Source: Fusarium oxysporum f. sp. lycopersici 4287 (taxonomy: Eukaryota; Ascomycota; Sordariomycetes; Hypocreales; Nectriaceae). Taken from it: a stretch of 64,000 nucleotides of DNA. Location of the stretch: positions 1,564,341-1,628,340 of the forward strand of contig NC_030989.1 in assembly GCF_000149955.1 (NCBI RefSeq). Direction: 5' to 3'. Positions 49,301-61,400 of the stretch are shown here, one piece after another. The stretch's first letter is position 1; each line of letters starts with the position of its first letter. A program made the translations under genes and the position numbers. Below the pieces are notes generated by a model, which was not told the origin of the DNA, made no database searches, and saw only the letters and a list, made by a program, of their open reading frames with translations.

Positions 49301-51050
49301 CTCCTGTACGTTATGGGATCGTCTTGCATGAGGGAGATTATCACCAGCCATGTCTATGCATGTTTGCATGCTGGCTTGTCTAGTCGAAACGCAGCTATCC
49401 CTGGTCCGTAAGATACAGCAGATAGCTCAGCTTTGGTCAGAGCTAGCTTTGTGATAGGGAATATTGATGCTGAATCATTATCGAATACCAGGTCACACCC
49501 CCTCTCCCGTGACCTCGATCAACGTTGCTATCCTCCACGTTTCCCGTTAGTTCAGTGTTTCTCGTGTGATAACGACAAGTCTTGTCTATTTGCATTCTAG
49601 CGCACAAATGCTAGGAGGGAATGCTGCACGGAACAACTCTGCTGCAATCAAAGAGGGGAAATATTGCGGAGGTGGCGCCTGAGTTGGATGATGTCTCGTT
49701 CTTGTGCCGTGCCATGTGACGCATTTGATGAGGTGGCATTTCGATTGGTGCTTCTGCAGGAACTTTGAGACCCTTGCGTTTTGGAATGACATGCTTCACA
49801 GAGAGACAGACAGGAAAAAGGGCGCGTCTGGACACAGTGAGGGGACGTGGTGGGTGTGGTGACCTCTCACGGGACCATAGTGATGATCTTGGATGAGGGT
49901 TCGATGCGTGGGGGGGATTAGAGAAAAGGTGATCTGCGAGATTATGGTCCAGGGTAATGATAACGGACATCAAGCTCCATATTGAATCAGTCCAGCAACA
50001 TATCAATGAACCACTTGATTCAGTGAATAATTGTAAGATGGTGTATAATGAAACTCCAGTATGACTAGAACTGACTCGTTATACTGAGCCTTTTTTGTGA
50101 CAATGTGGTTATTGTACATTGCATTTGGTTGACCACCTGGCAAAATGCAAACCTCACCTCATCCCAGCTATCTCACACATTTGGAGAACTTCCACTCATA
50201 ATTCTGATACATCATCAGAAACATATCAGCCACTCGCAATGGTTTATACCGTGTCATTTACCCAAAGCTACCCCTCCCATCATGCACTTACCCGTCATTC
50301 TGCTCGTTAGTAGCTTAGTATATGTGCCCTGTGCCTAAATCGAAATGCTGATACTCCTACCCGAGACCTGCACCTTGATACCGATTAAGCGTCCGTATGT
50401 AAACTCCCGCACCGGTCCGGGTGCTCGCATTAAACCGAGACTGGTGACTACACAACGGGATATCATATGGTATTTGGGTGGATTTGGTGGTAAACCGAGG
50501 GTCACTGTAGTATTGATGGACCCTGATAGGAAGAATCTTGATGTAAAGCCGAAAGGCAAAATGATCACTTTAATGGAGACAGTCTAAGAATAGAGATATT
50601 TGATACCCTTGTTGTAGTCCAGAACAGTTGCTGACCTGGCCGAGAGATGGTCACCGAGCATGAGTTCACGTGTAGCCTCCGCCCTTGTTCCCTGACCCAG
50701 TTACTGCTCTTCACATGATGAGAAGAAGAAACATGGAAACGGCGCGTATTATAGTTTGAATCGAAGTTTTCGTTCCAAGGAAGATAGTGCGTATCCTGGT
50801 CATGCTGTTCCTCAAGATGGACCGGCTCAGGCTTAAGACATGCCTGAAAGTTGGATTCTTGTCAATATACGAATCATCATGACATGAAGTGCTCCCTTCC
50901 CTATTACAGGTGTGCATATTCAGATTGTTTGGGCCTATGTCCTGAAGTTGGAGTAGATATTCTGAATCCTCAAGCCCAATATTCACAGGCTAACATCGTG
51001 AACTGAAGGTTCAACAGCAGTTCCCCCCCCCGCTATCTGTCAAAGTACAG

Positions 51051-51070
51051 TTCTGATCTCGAGATCAGAA
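51051..51070. repeat. 20-bp perfect palindrome
   Basis: The half-site TTCTGATCTC is followed immediately by its exact reverse complement GAGATCAGAA. The bases outside do not continue the symmetry. The centre contains CTCGAG. Confidence 0.8.
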
Positions 51071-52011
51071 TCAATCCCAAATGAGTCACTAAGTCAAAAA
51101 CATGACTACTTTGTAATGATATTGAGATATAAATCTGACTCTTGTTTACCTTTGCAAGATACGTGTGACCTAGATAGATCTCAGGGGCTAGCATGGCACA
51201 TTCACATTCACATTGTTGTTTTACTTATAGATAGCACTAGCATAAGCCGTGAATAAAATAATAATTGATATTTATATGCCTGAGATATGGACATTACTGC
51301 TCCTCCTGTAATCGTTCTTTCTCCGAGAGCCATCGGCCTGACCACATCTTGTCAACCAAAGAGACACCGGCCAATAATGCACAGATATATACAGTGAGAC
51401 AGATAAAGATACATGGAGCAGATTAGTAAATTATTGGAATTATGCAAAGCAGCAAGATGCCATCCCACTACAGCAGAAATGTATGATCAAAATCTGTATC
51501 AAGACTTCTACAGCCGCCTTAAGACAAAGGTGGCAACCATGAACCAAGAAAGCATCCCTGAGCATCGCTTCAAACGGTAAAAACCACGATAAGTATTGGG
51601 AAGAGTCCACCTATATGTATCCTGAAAGTGTATCTACCCCTTCTCGAACCCTGGGTTTAAGAAGAAGGGGCTCTGATATGAATGATGGATAAAAGCTCAC
51701 ATTCGAAAAATCAATAGCCATTAGCTCAAAGTTGCCCTTTCGCATAACATGGTAGGAATGCATATGAGAATCTGTGAAATGATGCACTATGGTGAGTTCA
51801 AACCTCTATCAGTGTTACTTTTGCTACGCAGCGAAGACCGCAGACTATCTCGAATACTTGCCTGAGGCTTAACGAGGCTATGACTGTCATTTACATGCGC
51901 ATAATCGACCTTGTATTTTGTATTGTATCTTATCTGTTTGAGTGACGATCAGTCGAAAGAAACATTTACCTCTTGTCTTAAGTCCTCCATCTACTGTGCA
52001 AGACAGATCGC

Positions 52012-52949
52012 TTAAGTGCGCTTGATCGTGGCCTCACAGTCAGGACCAGTGCCGATCCACTTGATCTGGTACATGTTAGTGAAAGCTTATGAGTTATAAC
52101 AAATAAGTCAAGTTATATTGACTCCAACAAACTTCTAAATGTACTATAGCGGCCGTTAGCACGATAGCACTTTGTTTTGGCGGACGTCTTACCTCAAGGT
52201 ATTAGCGAGCTTGCTTAGGAAGACCATAGAAAGTGTTTGCTCCAGTGGTTGGCTTCTGCCATCCCGGCAACTCGTGGTAGACAACCTCGGCTCGGGCTAG
52301 CATATCGAGATCGGCAGGGTAATGTTCAAGCTCGACGCCATCAAACTTGTAAGCGACAGCGACCTTGATAGTCTCGAAAGTATCCAGAGCAACAAGCTTC
52401 GTGAGGTTTAGAAAGTTGCAGTAGTTGATGGAAGTGCTGTATTTGACAACGACAAGGCCGAGCCATCCACATCTGCGTCTTCTGCCGGTTGGAATTCCCC
52501 TTCCCGGCCATCTTCTGGAGCTTAGTTCCAATATCCCCAGTATCTTCTGTCTTGAAAGCCCCCTGTCCGACGCGGGCCGTACAGGCCTTCACTATTCCGA
52601 TCGTTTCTATGATGTTCTTGGGACTCAAGGCGAGACCGCTGATGATGCTGACAAGTGTTGGGTTAGACGAGGTGATCAATGGGTATGAGCTACAGTTGAC
52701 GTCGAGCATGAGAGCGTTCGCCCCTTCCACAATGATGTTCTTTCTCTCCTGGACTGACTGCATGAATGAGACACCATCAACAGCGTAGCGTATTTTCCAG
52801 TTTTGGACGATACTCGTTGAACCGGGCAAGTTCCTCCTCAATTTTGTACTCGAAAAGGTCTCCAAAGCATTTCGGTAGCCGGACTGAAGACGACGAAGCT
52901 TCTTCTCGAATACTTCCGGGCTAGAAACGTCAACCAGACGACCCTCGGG
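52012..52949 (-). pseudogene. degraded adenylosuccinate synthetase (C-terminal half)
   Basis: Adenylosuccinate synthetase joins IMP and aspartate in AMP synthesis. The minus strand shows only its C-terminal half. Recognisable family blocks are [27 protein letters not shown] followed by [46 protein letters not shown] and, on a last exon (52065-52012), IKWIGTGP. The blocks are spread over frames: a one-base loss near 52863, a compensating change near 52786-52793, another shift near 52487-52510, and an in-frame TAA at 52204-52202 just after GLPKQAR. A good 127-nt intron remains (52192-52066, GTAAGA, CACTAAC, ACCAG), and an acceptor (ATATAG) precedes the first block at 52949. The N-terminal P-loop half is absent. 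This is a truncated, non-functional duplicate; the working gene should be elsewhere. Spliced sequence with introns indicates DNA-level duplication, not retroposition. Confidence 0.85.
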
Positions 52950-53655
52950 CTATATGAAGTTCAGCAAAGCTTCCGCAAGATTCAAGCACGAATGACTGCT
53001 TAACGCCGCGGCTTTTCTGTAAAGACTTCATAGCATATCACTATTGGAATTTCCTTTGCGTGATTGATTGAAGGAAGATCTTGACTTATGGGTGCTCGAT
53101 ATAATGCGCTGCACACAAGGTGCCTCTGTTGTTACTCCCAATCATGATACTGGATCCCTCTAGAAGATTTTTCGAGGTAGAGAAAGTTTGTATTTACAGA
53201 TTTTATCTAAGATACCTTACTTACCCAGCAGGTAGGTAGTACTTAAGCCCAACAATGAAGTGTCAAATTATTGATGAATTGGGAATGCTGATTGGCTGAG
53301 GAACATCTGTGTAAATTAAAATAATACCTGCCCCCAAGATAAGAAGCCAACTTTTATATGGGAAACGAAACCCGTCGACATGAAAGGCTAATAAGTAGTT
53401 ATAGCTTAACTTTACCCAGGTAAGGCAGTCTTGATTGTCTCTGTCGGTTCAGAAAGGTTCATGGTTAGTGGTCGGAAATGTCACGTGCTCTCGTGTCACT
53501 GACGTCCACGGTTGGTCTCTTGTTTTCCCTTTCGGTCAATTCACATTCGTTTTAGCCGCACAGAGGCACAGTCAATTGATTTCCTTTCTTAACCACTCTT
53601 CTAAAAGTCGCCTGCTCGCGTCTGTCTTCACCTGGAAGATGCAAGACTCGCCACG
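52950..53655. other. intergenic; checkpoint gene promoter
   Basis: About 700 nt between the pseudogene and the Rad9/Crb2-type gene. I searched the left part for the missing N-terminal half of adenylosuccinate synthetase and saw none of its GDEGKG-type P-loop. The right part (53510-53650) is pyrimidine-rich leader. Confidence 0.5.
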
Positions 53656-56600
53656 ATGACAGACTCGCAGATGCTTGCTCCAGCAGGCAGCAATGAGACG
53701 CAGGATAGCCAGCCCATTTTTGAGGCCTACAGGGCCGAGTTTGGTGTCGGCACGGTACGTAGCCAGTGTAGCTGAATTGCCTAAGCACTGGGGTTTGCAT
53801 CCTTACGATCAAGATGCACTAACACTTGCATGCCTCAAACAGCTCAGTAGTTCGCCTCCCAAATACGTTACATCTCCGAAAATAAGCACGACAAGCCCGA
53901 AACAGATTCCTTCACCTATGAGCGAAGTAGTTGTTCCATCATCCGACCCGACAGCCATCGATTTAGCAGCACCAGCTACTACTGTTCCTCGCGACGCGTT
54001 ATCAGACAAAGCGCGCCCAGGGCGGCCCACTACTGAGAATGACGATCCGTCGCACTGGGACACGACCAGGGTGGCACTGACACATTCGAAAAAGCAATGT
54101 GCAACTCTCGAGGCAGACGTGGTGAATGGCGTTGCCCAGGGCCTCAAGGATCGCGTCAATTCGAATAGCAACGTGAATTCGAGCGTTCGGGTGCCAACTA
54201 CATTCGTCAAGTCGAAACACCTTGCCAACTTGTCCGCGCGCCATGACAGCCCGCAGCCGCAATCAGTGCAAGACAATGCACCCAAGCTTCTAATCAAGTG
54301 TCTCAAGCCGCCGGCCAGTGCTGTAACTGCCGCCTTGCGCAAAATGGACTATTCTCAACAGACCCCGACACAGGTTAACGATGATCGTGATTACAGCGAA
54401 TACTGTGATATTGTACCTTCGAGCCCTGTCAATGGCGATACTCAGCCCGCCTCTCACGAACCTCGAACCCTTCAAGATGATGATACAGGAGCCGTGAATT
54501 TTGCGAACATGAGCGAGCTGGGCCGACCTTCGTCTCAAATATCAGAGGATGCAGGTTTCGACAATACTAGAGGTGACTGGAGACATCCTGACGGGACCTC
54601 ACAATTGAATAACGGCCAAACCCCGCACCGTCCTCACGCTCCTACCTTCGAGACGCCTGCTGTACCAAAGAACCCATTTGCTGCGAGACCTAGCATTGCC
54701 GCGCCTCTGGCCGGTAGTCAATTGTTCGGCCAGACGCAGTTTTCTTCGGCCATCAAACATATTAGTCCAACATCTTCACGACCTTCTCCGAAGCTCTTCA
54801 ACTCTATTTCGCCAAACATCATTGAGACATCTCCTTTGAAGAACCGTGCCAATGTCTCCTCACCATCCGATATCCGAACCTCGAGTCCTCAACGCCGCCT
54901 CCATGATATCCCCGAAACGTCATTACAAGATCTAGATGAGGGGCCTATTAGAGCGTCAACGCCTGTGAATGACCAATCTACAGCTGGTGAAATGATTCCA
55001 GAATCACCCCCATCCACTGATCCCACACCTCGAGCCAAAGCACCTAGATCATCGAACGCCACTGAGCCAATGGCACATTACGAGCCAATGAAGAAGTCTC
55101 AGGAAAGGAAGAGCATGGAAAACTTCGTGATTCCTCCCTGGGATTCCGATGATGACTCCGACGATGCTATTCGACGGCTGGAGAGACGAAAGAAGATTGA
55201 GCGGAAAAAGGCACAGGCTGCAGAGGAAATGGGCCGCGTTAGCTTTACACCCAAGATCAGGCGCAATTCAGCAGAACAGCCATCAAGGAAGAAGAGAAGG
55301 GTTTTGCCGCTTGAAGAGCCCGAAACAACCCGCAAGCCGTCTCCCAAAACCGACAGGGGTAAGGGGCAAGAACTGCCACCTCTCGTGGATGACTCCCAAA
55401 AAGGGCTGGTGGCTTCTAACGAGACTCTCCCTGTTACATCAACTAAGGCCACTCCAGGAAACAGTGCTTCCGATAATCCGCAGATCGATCATGATGGAGA
55501 CATAGTTTTGGTCGATGCGGACAAGGTCGTCTTAGACGATGACATGATACCTGCAACCAGTCCAGCGCCTTCTCTCCCACCTACAGCACCCGTTGAACAA
55601 CCGCCACCATCTGAGCCTGAGCTACCACAGCTCCGCGTCGAATATGAGGGCTTGCCGCAAGGCCCTAATGACCATTCGGAGCCTTCATCTTTGCCACCAG
55701 CACGGAAGCGGACGACTAGGACTTACGGTCGTGCAGCTCGGCAAAAGCGCAGAAACCCATTTCTTAGTTCCTCTTTCTCGGATGGGCTGATGAGTGATTT
55801 GGACCCAAAACCTACGCCTGTATCATCGCCCTTGCAAATTGTGGCTGCAGTTTCGATAATTGAAGAAGAGCCAGAGGAGGAATTACCCGTGTCTCGTACA
55901 ACAGAAGACAAGAGCGAGAAGAAGTCCGCACCGCGGTCCAGGAAACCTGCCCGTGATGTCTATGCGGATCTTCCCCCACCGATGACTACTCGCTCGCGTA
56001 GGAGCGATCGAGCGGAGACAGCCCCAGTGACCCCGTTGGCCAGTCGTTCTGTAGGTCAGATGCCGCCGACATCTTCGAGTTTGAGTATCCTTTCAACAAC
56101 ACCCTTGCCTTCTGCAAAAACAACACCCGGGACACAAGACTCCCCTGGTTCTGAACGGCCGGAATCAGTCACTCTGTCGTCACCGAGAGGCAGTCGAGAT
56201 TTCCATAAGGAGGAGGCTCGAAAAGGATCGAAGACAGAGTCACCTCAGCCAGCAAAAAGAGCAGCAAGGGTATCCAAGCGGTTTTCATATATTGATTCGG
56301 ATTCTACTGATGAGCTACATCACTCGCCAGCTGCAAGTGTGCTTGAAAGGAGCATGGTGCATTCCAAATCTAGTAGATCCTTCAAGCAAAGCTTTGCCCA
56401 GTCACACCGAGTAGGGCGACTGTTCGAGGGCATGGTTTTTGCCATTTCTTTCTCAGACCAGTTCAAAGCACAAGAACGCAAGAAGTTAGCGACGAAAATC
56501 ACACAGTCGGGAGGTATCATTCTTGCTGAAGGGTTCCAAGACATGTTTGAACATTCATCCATTATGAATGCGACCGATCCCGTGATGGACGAGCAGGACT

Positions 56601-57259
56601 CATTACAACTCACCAAGCTGATTTCTGAGAGCGGGTTCACAGCACTCATCGCAGACAAACACTCACGCAAAGTCAAATATATGCAGGCTCTGGCGCTGGG
56701 GCTCCCCTGTTTAGCCCCTCAATGGATAACAACATGTGTCAACAAAGGCGTTATTGTCGATTGGGAACCCTACGTTCTCTGTGCAGGCGCATCCGCTGTG
56801 CTTGGCAATGCAATCCGGTCAAGAATATTGGCACCGTACTCGGCGACTGAAGCAAGGCTGGCCGAGGTCATCCAGCAGCGACCACGACTCCTTGACGGAC
56901 AGCGTGTCCTAGTTGTCATTGACTCAAAGAAGTCCCGAAATGAGGCTAAAGAACCTTACATCTTCCTTGCGAGTGTGCTAGGGCCATCGATTTCGCGAGT
57001 GTTTTCAACACAACAAGCAAGGGAATTATTGTTAGAGCATCAGAAAGCTGGAACTCCGTTCGACTGGTTATATTTGGATAAAGGAACAGGGACCGTTGAC
57101 GCAGTTCTTGCGCGTACGGAAACAACAGGTAATAAGAAACGTCGAAGATCAACCGCAACTCAGCCCCGGATCGAAAATATTCGTGTCTTGAGCGACGAGC
57201 TTGTCATCCAGAGTTTGATTCTCGGACGTATGGTGGAAGAAGATGAAATGTATACGTAA
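53656..57259 (+). CDS. Rad9/Crb2/53BP1-type DNA damage checkpoint mediator (tandem BRCT)
   Basis: This family carries signals from Mec1/ATR-type kinases to effector kinases at DNA breaks. Exon 1 is 53656-53754 (33 codons). An 88-nt intron follows (donor GTACGT, branch CACTAAC, acceptor AAACAG, 53755-53842), then exon 2 runs to 57259, giving 1171 residues. The N-terminus carries S/T-Q sites (MTDSQ, NETQDSQP), phosphorylation targets typical of the family. The middle (~40-880) is disordered, rich in Ser, Pro and Thr with many SP/TP sites and basic nuclear-localisation-like clusters (KKRR, RKKIERKK). The C-terminus holds two BRCT domains, about 889-1010 (LFEGMVFAISF start, W in LAPQWITTC) and about 1025-1165 (LLDGQRVLVV, FDWLYLD). 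I could not find the Tudor domain that usually precedes the BRCT pair in this family. The start in exon 1 is preferred because the frame of exon 2 upstream has no better start. Confidence 0.8.
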
Positions 57260-58486
57260 TCATGGCTCCGGTTTTTAGAGGGCGTTTAAGGTCTATCACT
57301 ATCTTGGGAAATCATGTCGATCACTTAGACTGATGCATTGGATGGCGTTGTAAGGCGGCGGGAGGGCTTGGGAAGTAATGGCATCCAATGGATAGCTACT
57401 GCAGCGTATCGACAGTACTGCACTAGCTTATGCTGTAGCTAGTAGGGACAGGACACATGGGAGTTTATACCAAGTTGTTTTTAAAATTTCGATGTCTGTG
57501 TTGCTAAGTGATATGAGGTAAGACACAGCAGCTGGTTACATCATACTGTCGTTATTCACCTGGGGTTGTCCACTAGACGGGGCAGATATTCAAGGATTGC
57601 CCTTTGAATCCACTATAATAGTAAAGCCTGACGAAATTTTCAAGGAATCAAGGAAATTTGGGCATTGAGTTTGGATAGGCGAGATAGTAAATGAGTAAGA
57701 TAGAAGCTCAAGGAATTGCAAGCAAGTGATCTGCAAATGAGGGCATGTCTCAGAGTGACTGTACAGTATTAAGTATCAAAACGATGGATCATGCAGGGAT
57801 CAACGCTCTTCAAGGGTAAGGTATCTATTTGTAGGGGTTTAGAGGAGACAGAATTACCATGAATCAAGTGAGAGAAAATGGAGAGCTAAGAATAGCAAGG
57901 TACGCGTCGTGAGTTTCCCATCCATACCCCGCGGTCGCTTCCACCTTCAACAGCCAAAGAAGATCCGTTCACCATTCTTCTTCCCCTTCCATCGCCACCA
58001 TGAATGGAGTTTCAGCAAACACATAGATGACTAGAATCTCGACCGTTCGAGACCTTTTACATTTGCCGAGAATCGGAGCATGGCCAATCAGTTGCGACAA
58101 CGGTACCTGTTCTCGGTAAATCAACTCGACCAGTTCTCTTATCATTCACTAACTCGTCGATTTAATGGTGCAGGATTCGATTGATACCACATATGGCTTG
58201 TAGACTTTTATTCGTGAAGAAACATAGCAGGTAATCGACGTTTTCGCATCGATTGTAGAGGGATTTTAAGACATATTTTGCCTACTTACTTGCAATTACG
58301 CAACCTCAACCTCGTCCAACTTGCGATCGCCACCCAAGATCGAGACCACGTTCCTTTACTGGGGACCGAGCTTTTCACCTGGAAACACTTTTCAATCATT
58401 TACCCTTTAAATCAGCACATTTCCTCGAATTCCTTAAAGCTGGTTGGCTTGGTGTAATCTAAGCCAGGGGCTAGGGATAAGGCTCC
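57260..58486. other. intergenic; histidine kinase promoter and leader
   Basis: About 1.2 kb. The distal part is AT-rich and featureless. The segment at about 58270-58440 is pyrimidine-rich, a likely promoter or leader for the histidine kinase. No gene is seen. Confidence 0.5.
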
Positions 58487-61400
58487 ATGATGGCCTCATG
58501 TTCACCTAAACAGGTCTCAGAACCAGCTCGCGAAAGAGAATCCTTCAAGTTAGTTACTCTCTCTTCATATTCAAACAATCGACTTTCACACGTATGCTTG
58601 CTTGATAACTAACAAAGTTAGGTATGGAGCGTCGCTGCTCAACGATATTACAGACTCGCCCACCGAAGGCGCGCCCCCTGGCCAGCCCTCAGCCAACGGA
58701 ACTGTGCCCAGCGACGAGATAAAACGACAAGAAACTCCGAGAGACACTGTTCTTGCATCTCTTGCGCAACTCGGACTCTGGAAAACAGGCACTGACCGCG
58801 CCTTGATATCTCTGTTCGATCGTAATCACCAATATATTGTCGCCGAGACTACACAACGATCATCTCTTGCCAAGAGTCCAATCCGGCCAAAAGATAGAAA
58901 TGGAGACTTCTGGCTATACCCAGGGACATTTCCACGACGGCTCTCGGTTTGCGGCCGGGCTCTTATGGCGCAAAGTCACGACTCTTCTTCCTCTGATAAG
59001 GAACTGCCCCTTACTCTGATACCGGATCTTAAAGCCGATGCTAGACTCTGCAAGATACAGCACCCGCTATCAGAATTTCCTGCTCGGTTTTATGCTGCTG
59101 TCCCTGTGCGATCACCTACTGGTGTTGACATTGGTGTTTATTGCGTGATAGACTCCGAGCCGAGAGAAGCCGAGAGCTGGACCACCAATGACACCGAGGT
59201 CCTACGAGAAATCTCCTCTAACATCATGGACTACCTTCGATCCAAGAGTGTGGGAGATGCTTATCGAAGAAGTGTCCGTATGACAAGGGGAATTGGTTCG
59301 TTTGTTGAGAAGGAGTCGTCCATGGCGAGTTGGAGAGCTCGAACGAATTCTCCGGCCTTCCACGACGATGCGACACGGGAAGGCAATCTAAATTCTGAAC
59401 AGCAGGCCCTGCAGCAGTTCAGGGACATTAGTCTTCAGAAAACATTGCCGGTTCACGTACCAATGCAGCCCAATACGACAGGAGAAACCACCGCTATCAG
59501 CTCTGGGGGTCCCGGGGAGGCGAATATGACTAGCACTTCATCGAAGAGTATGTCTGTTCGAGAATCCGATGCTAATGCCAAGGAGAAGTCAATTGCCAAG
59601 ATATTCTCTCGGGCAGCCAATCTCATACGAGAAGGAATAGAGATTGAAGGCGTCGTCTTCCTAGATGCGAATTTCGAGACGTCGGCTACCGATTCGATGC
59701 TTCATGAGGGCCAGTCTTCGACCGAGTCATCATCGAATAGCGATGAGTCAAGTGATGGGATCGAGCAGGGAAAGTCTTGTTGCGGAATTTTGGGTTTCGC
59801 TACTTCAACTTCATCAAGCATCAACTTGGATGTAGGTTCCGATTTTCACACAACCATGCCAATGAAGTTGCTAGCTGCGCTCTTGCGGCGGTATCCTGCT
59901 GGTAAAATCTTTAATTTCGACGAGGATGGTAGCCTCTTATCAAGTGGTTCGTCTGAGGCCGACCTTTGTACACCGATGCCGAAGCAAGAATATTTTGGTG
60001 AAGGATCAACTGCGGCGCTATCTGGTAAAAGTCAGCGTCCTTGGTCGCGATCTCTAGAAGGACCGTCAGTTTCCAAGATCTTCCCTGGTGCTCGAAGCGT
60101 AGCCTTTGTGCCTGTTTGGGATCCTAAAAGAGACCGTTGGTTAGCGGGAGGTTTCGCATATACTCGGACGCCCACGAGGACATTTACGATCGAGGGTGAG
60201 TTGAGTTACCTGCGAGGGTTTGGCATGCTGGCCATGTCGGAAGCCCAACGACTCGAGGCCTTGCTTGTGAACAAGGCACAATCCGATGTGCTTGGCTCAT
60301 TATCTCACGAACTGCGGACTCCTCTTCACGGAGTCATGCTCTCAGCTGAGCTGTTGTCCGATACTCAGCTGGATGTTTTCCAGGGAAACCTACTGCGAAC
60401 CCTTGAGACATGTGGTCGAACACTATCCGAGACCATTGATCATCTTTTATATTTCTCAAAGGTCAATCAAGTTGCAGCTCATCGAAAGAAGGAGCGCCGA
60501 GCTCGAAAACGATCTATTGTTTCAGACTCTGCCACCACAGTTCCCGCGAGTGTTTCGACCTCTGAGGTTAGGCTGGACGCTCTAATTGAGGAGGTCATGG
60601 ACAGTGTTTTCGCCGGTCATGTTTTCAAGGGCAATGAAGCCCAAAAAGCTTGGCAAACCGCTAATCGAAGCAAACGCGTGAATACGGAGGATGAGAATGA
60701 TCTGACGGGCGGTCAGTCTGAAGACCCCGTCAAGTACGAAGTGCCGCTTGGGCACGACAGTCAGGTGGCCATCTTTCTTGATATTGACCCTTATGTGCCG
60801 TATCGCTTCCACGTTGCCGCAGGAGCACTCCGGCGTGTTGTGATGAACCTTTTTGGGAACGCACTCAAATATACACACAAGGGCACAATCACGGTTGCCC
60901 TATCTCAAAAACCCCCTGTCCTCGAATAACCCAAGTAGTTACAGACGCTTGGGTCGCATTTCGGTCACAGACACTGGCCCAAGGAATATCCCCAGACTTT
61001 CTTCGCAACGACCTCTTCAAACCATTCTCTCAGGAAAACCATCTTTCACACGGTACCGGATTGGGCCTAAGTCTAGTCAAGAAGATCGTGGCATCCATGG
61101 GCGGCAAGATATCGATCGAGAGTGAAGTTAACGTCGGGACTACAGCAACCATAACATTGCCACTGTTACGATCGAAAGACTCAGACAGCTCAAATCTGGG
61201 GCAAGAGAAAAACGAAGTTGATGAAGAGACCAAGCGCCTAAAAGGACTGCGTCTGCGACTGGTCGGTTTCCCTTCTGAGGAGGAAATTAAGTCGAATACG
61301 GGTCGGGGCATTCCCATGTCTGCCATGAAAGTAATGTGCCATCGATGGTTGGAGATGGATGTTATCAACGAAGCTAAATGTCAGGAAGTTGCTCCGGATC

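Larger units (their letters stand above)
45981..52011. other. gene-poor spacer with simple repeats
   Basis: About 6 kb with no supported gene. It contains a poly-T/CTT tract at 45981-46008, GCACC(A/G) repeats at 46181-46202, a TGACCT tandem repeat at 46324-46373, and a 20-bp perfect palindrome at 51051-51070. Frames up to 199 codons on both strands at 47035-48411 overlap head to head and show no protein-like pattern. Confidence 0.45.

Noticed and set aside
53809..54342. 177-codon minus-strand frame over the checkpoint gene
   Set aside because: Antisense shadow of a clearly coding exon.
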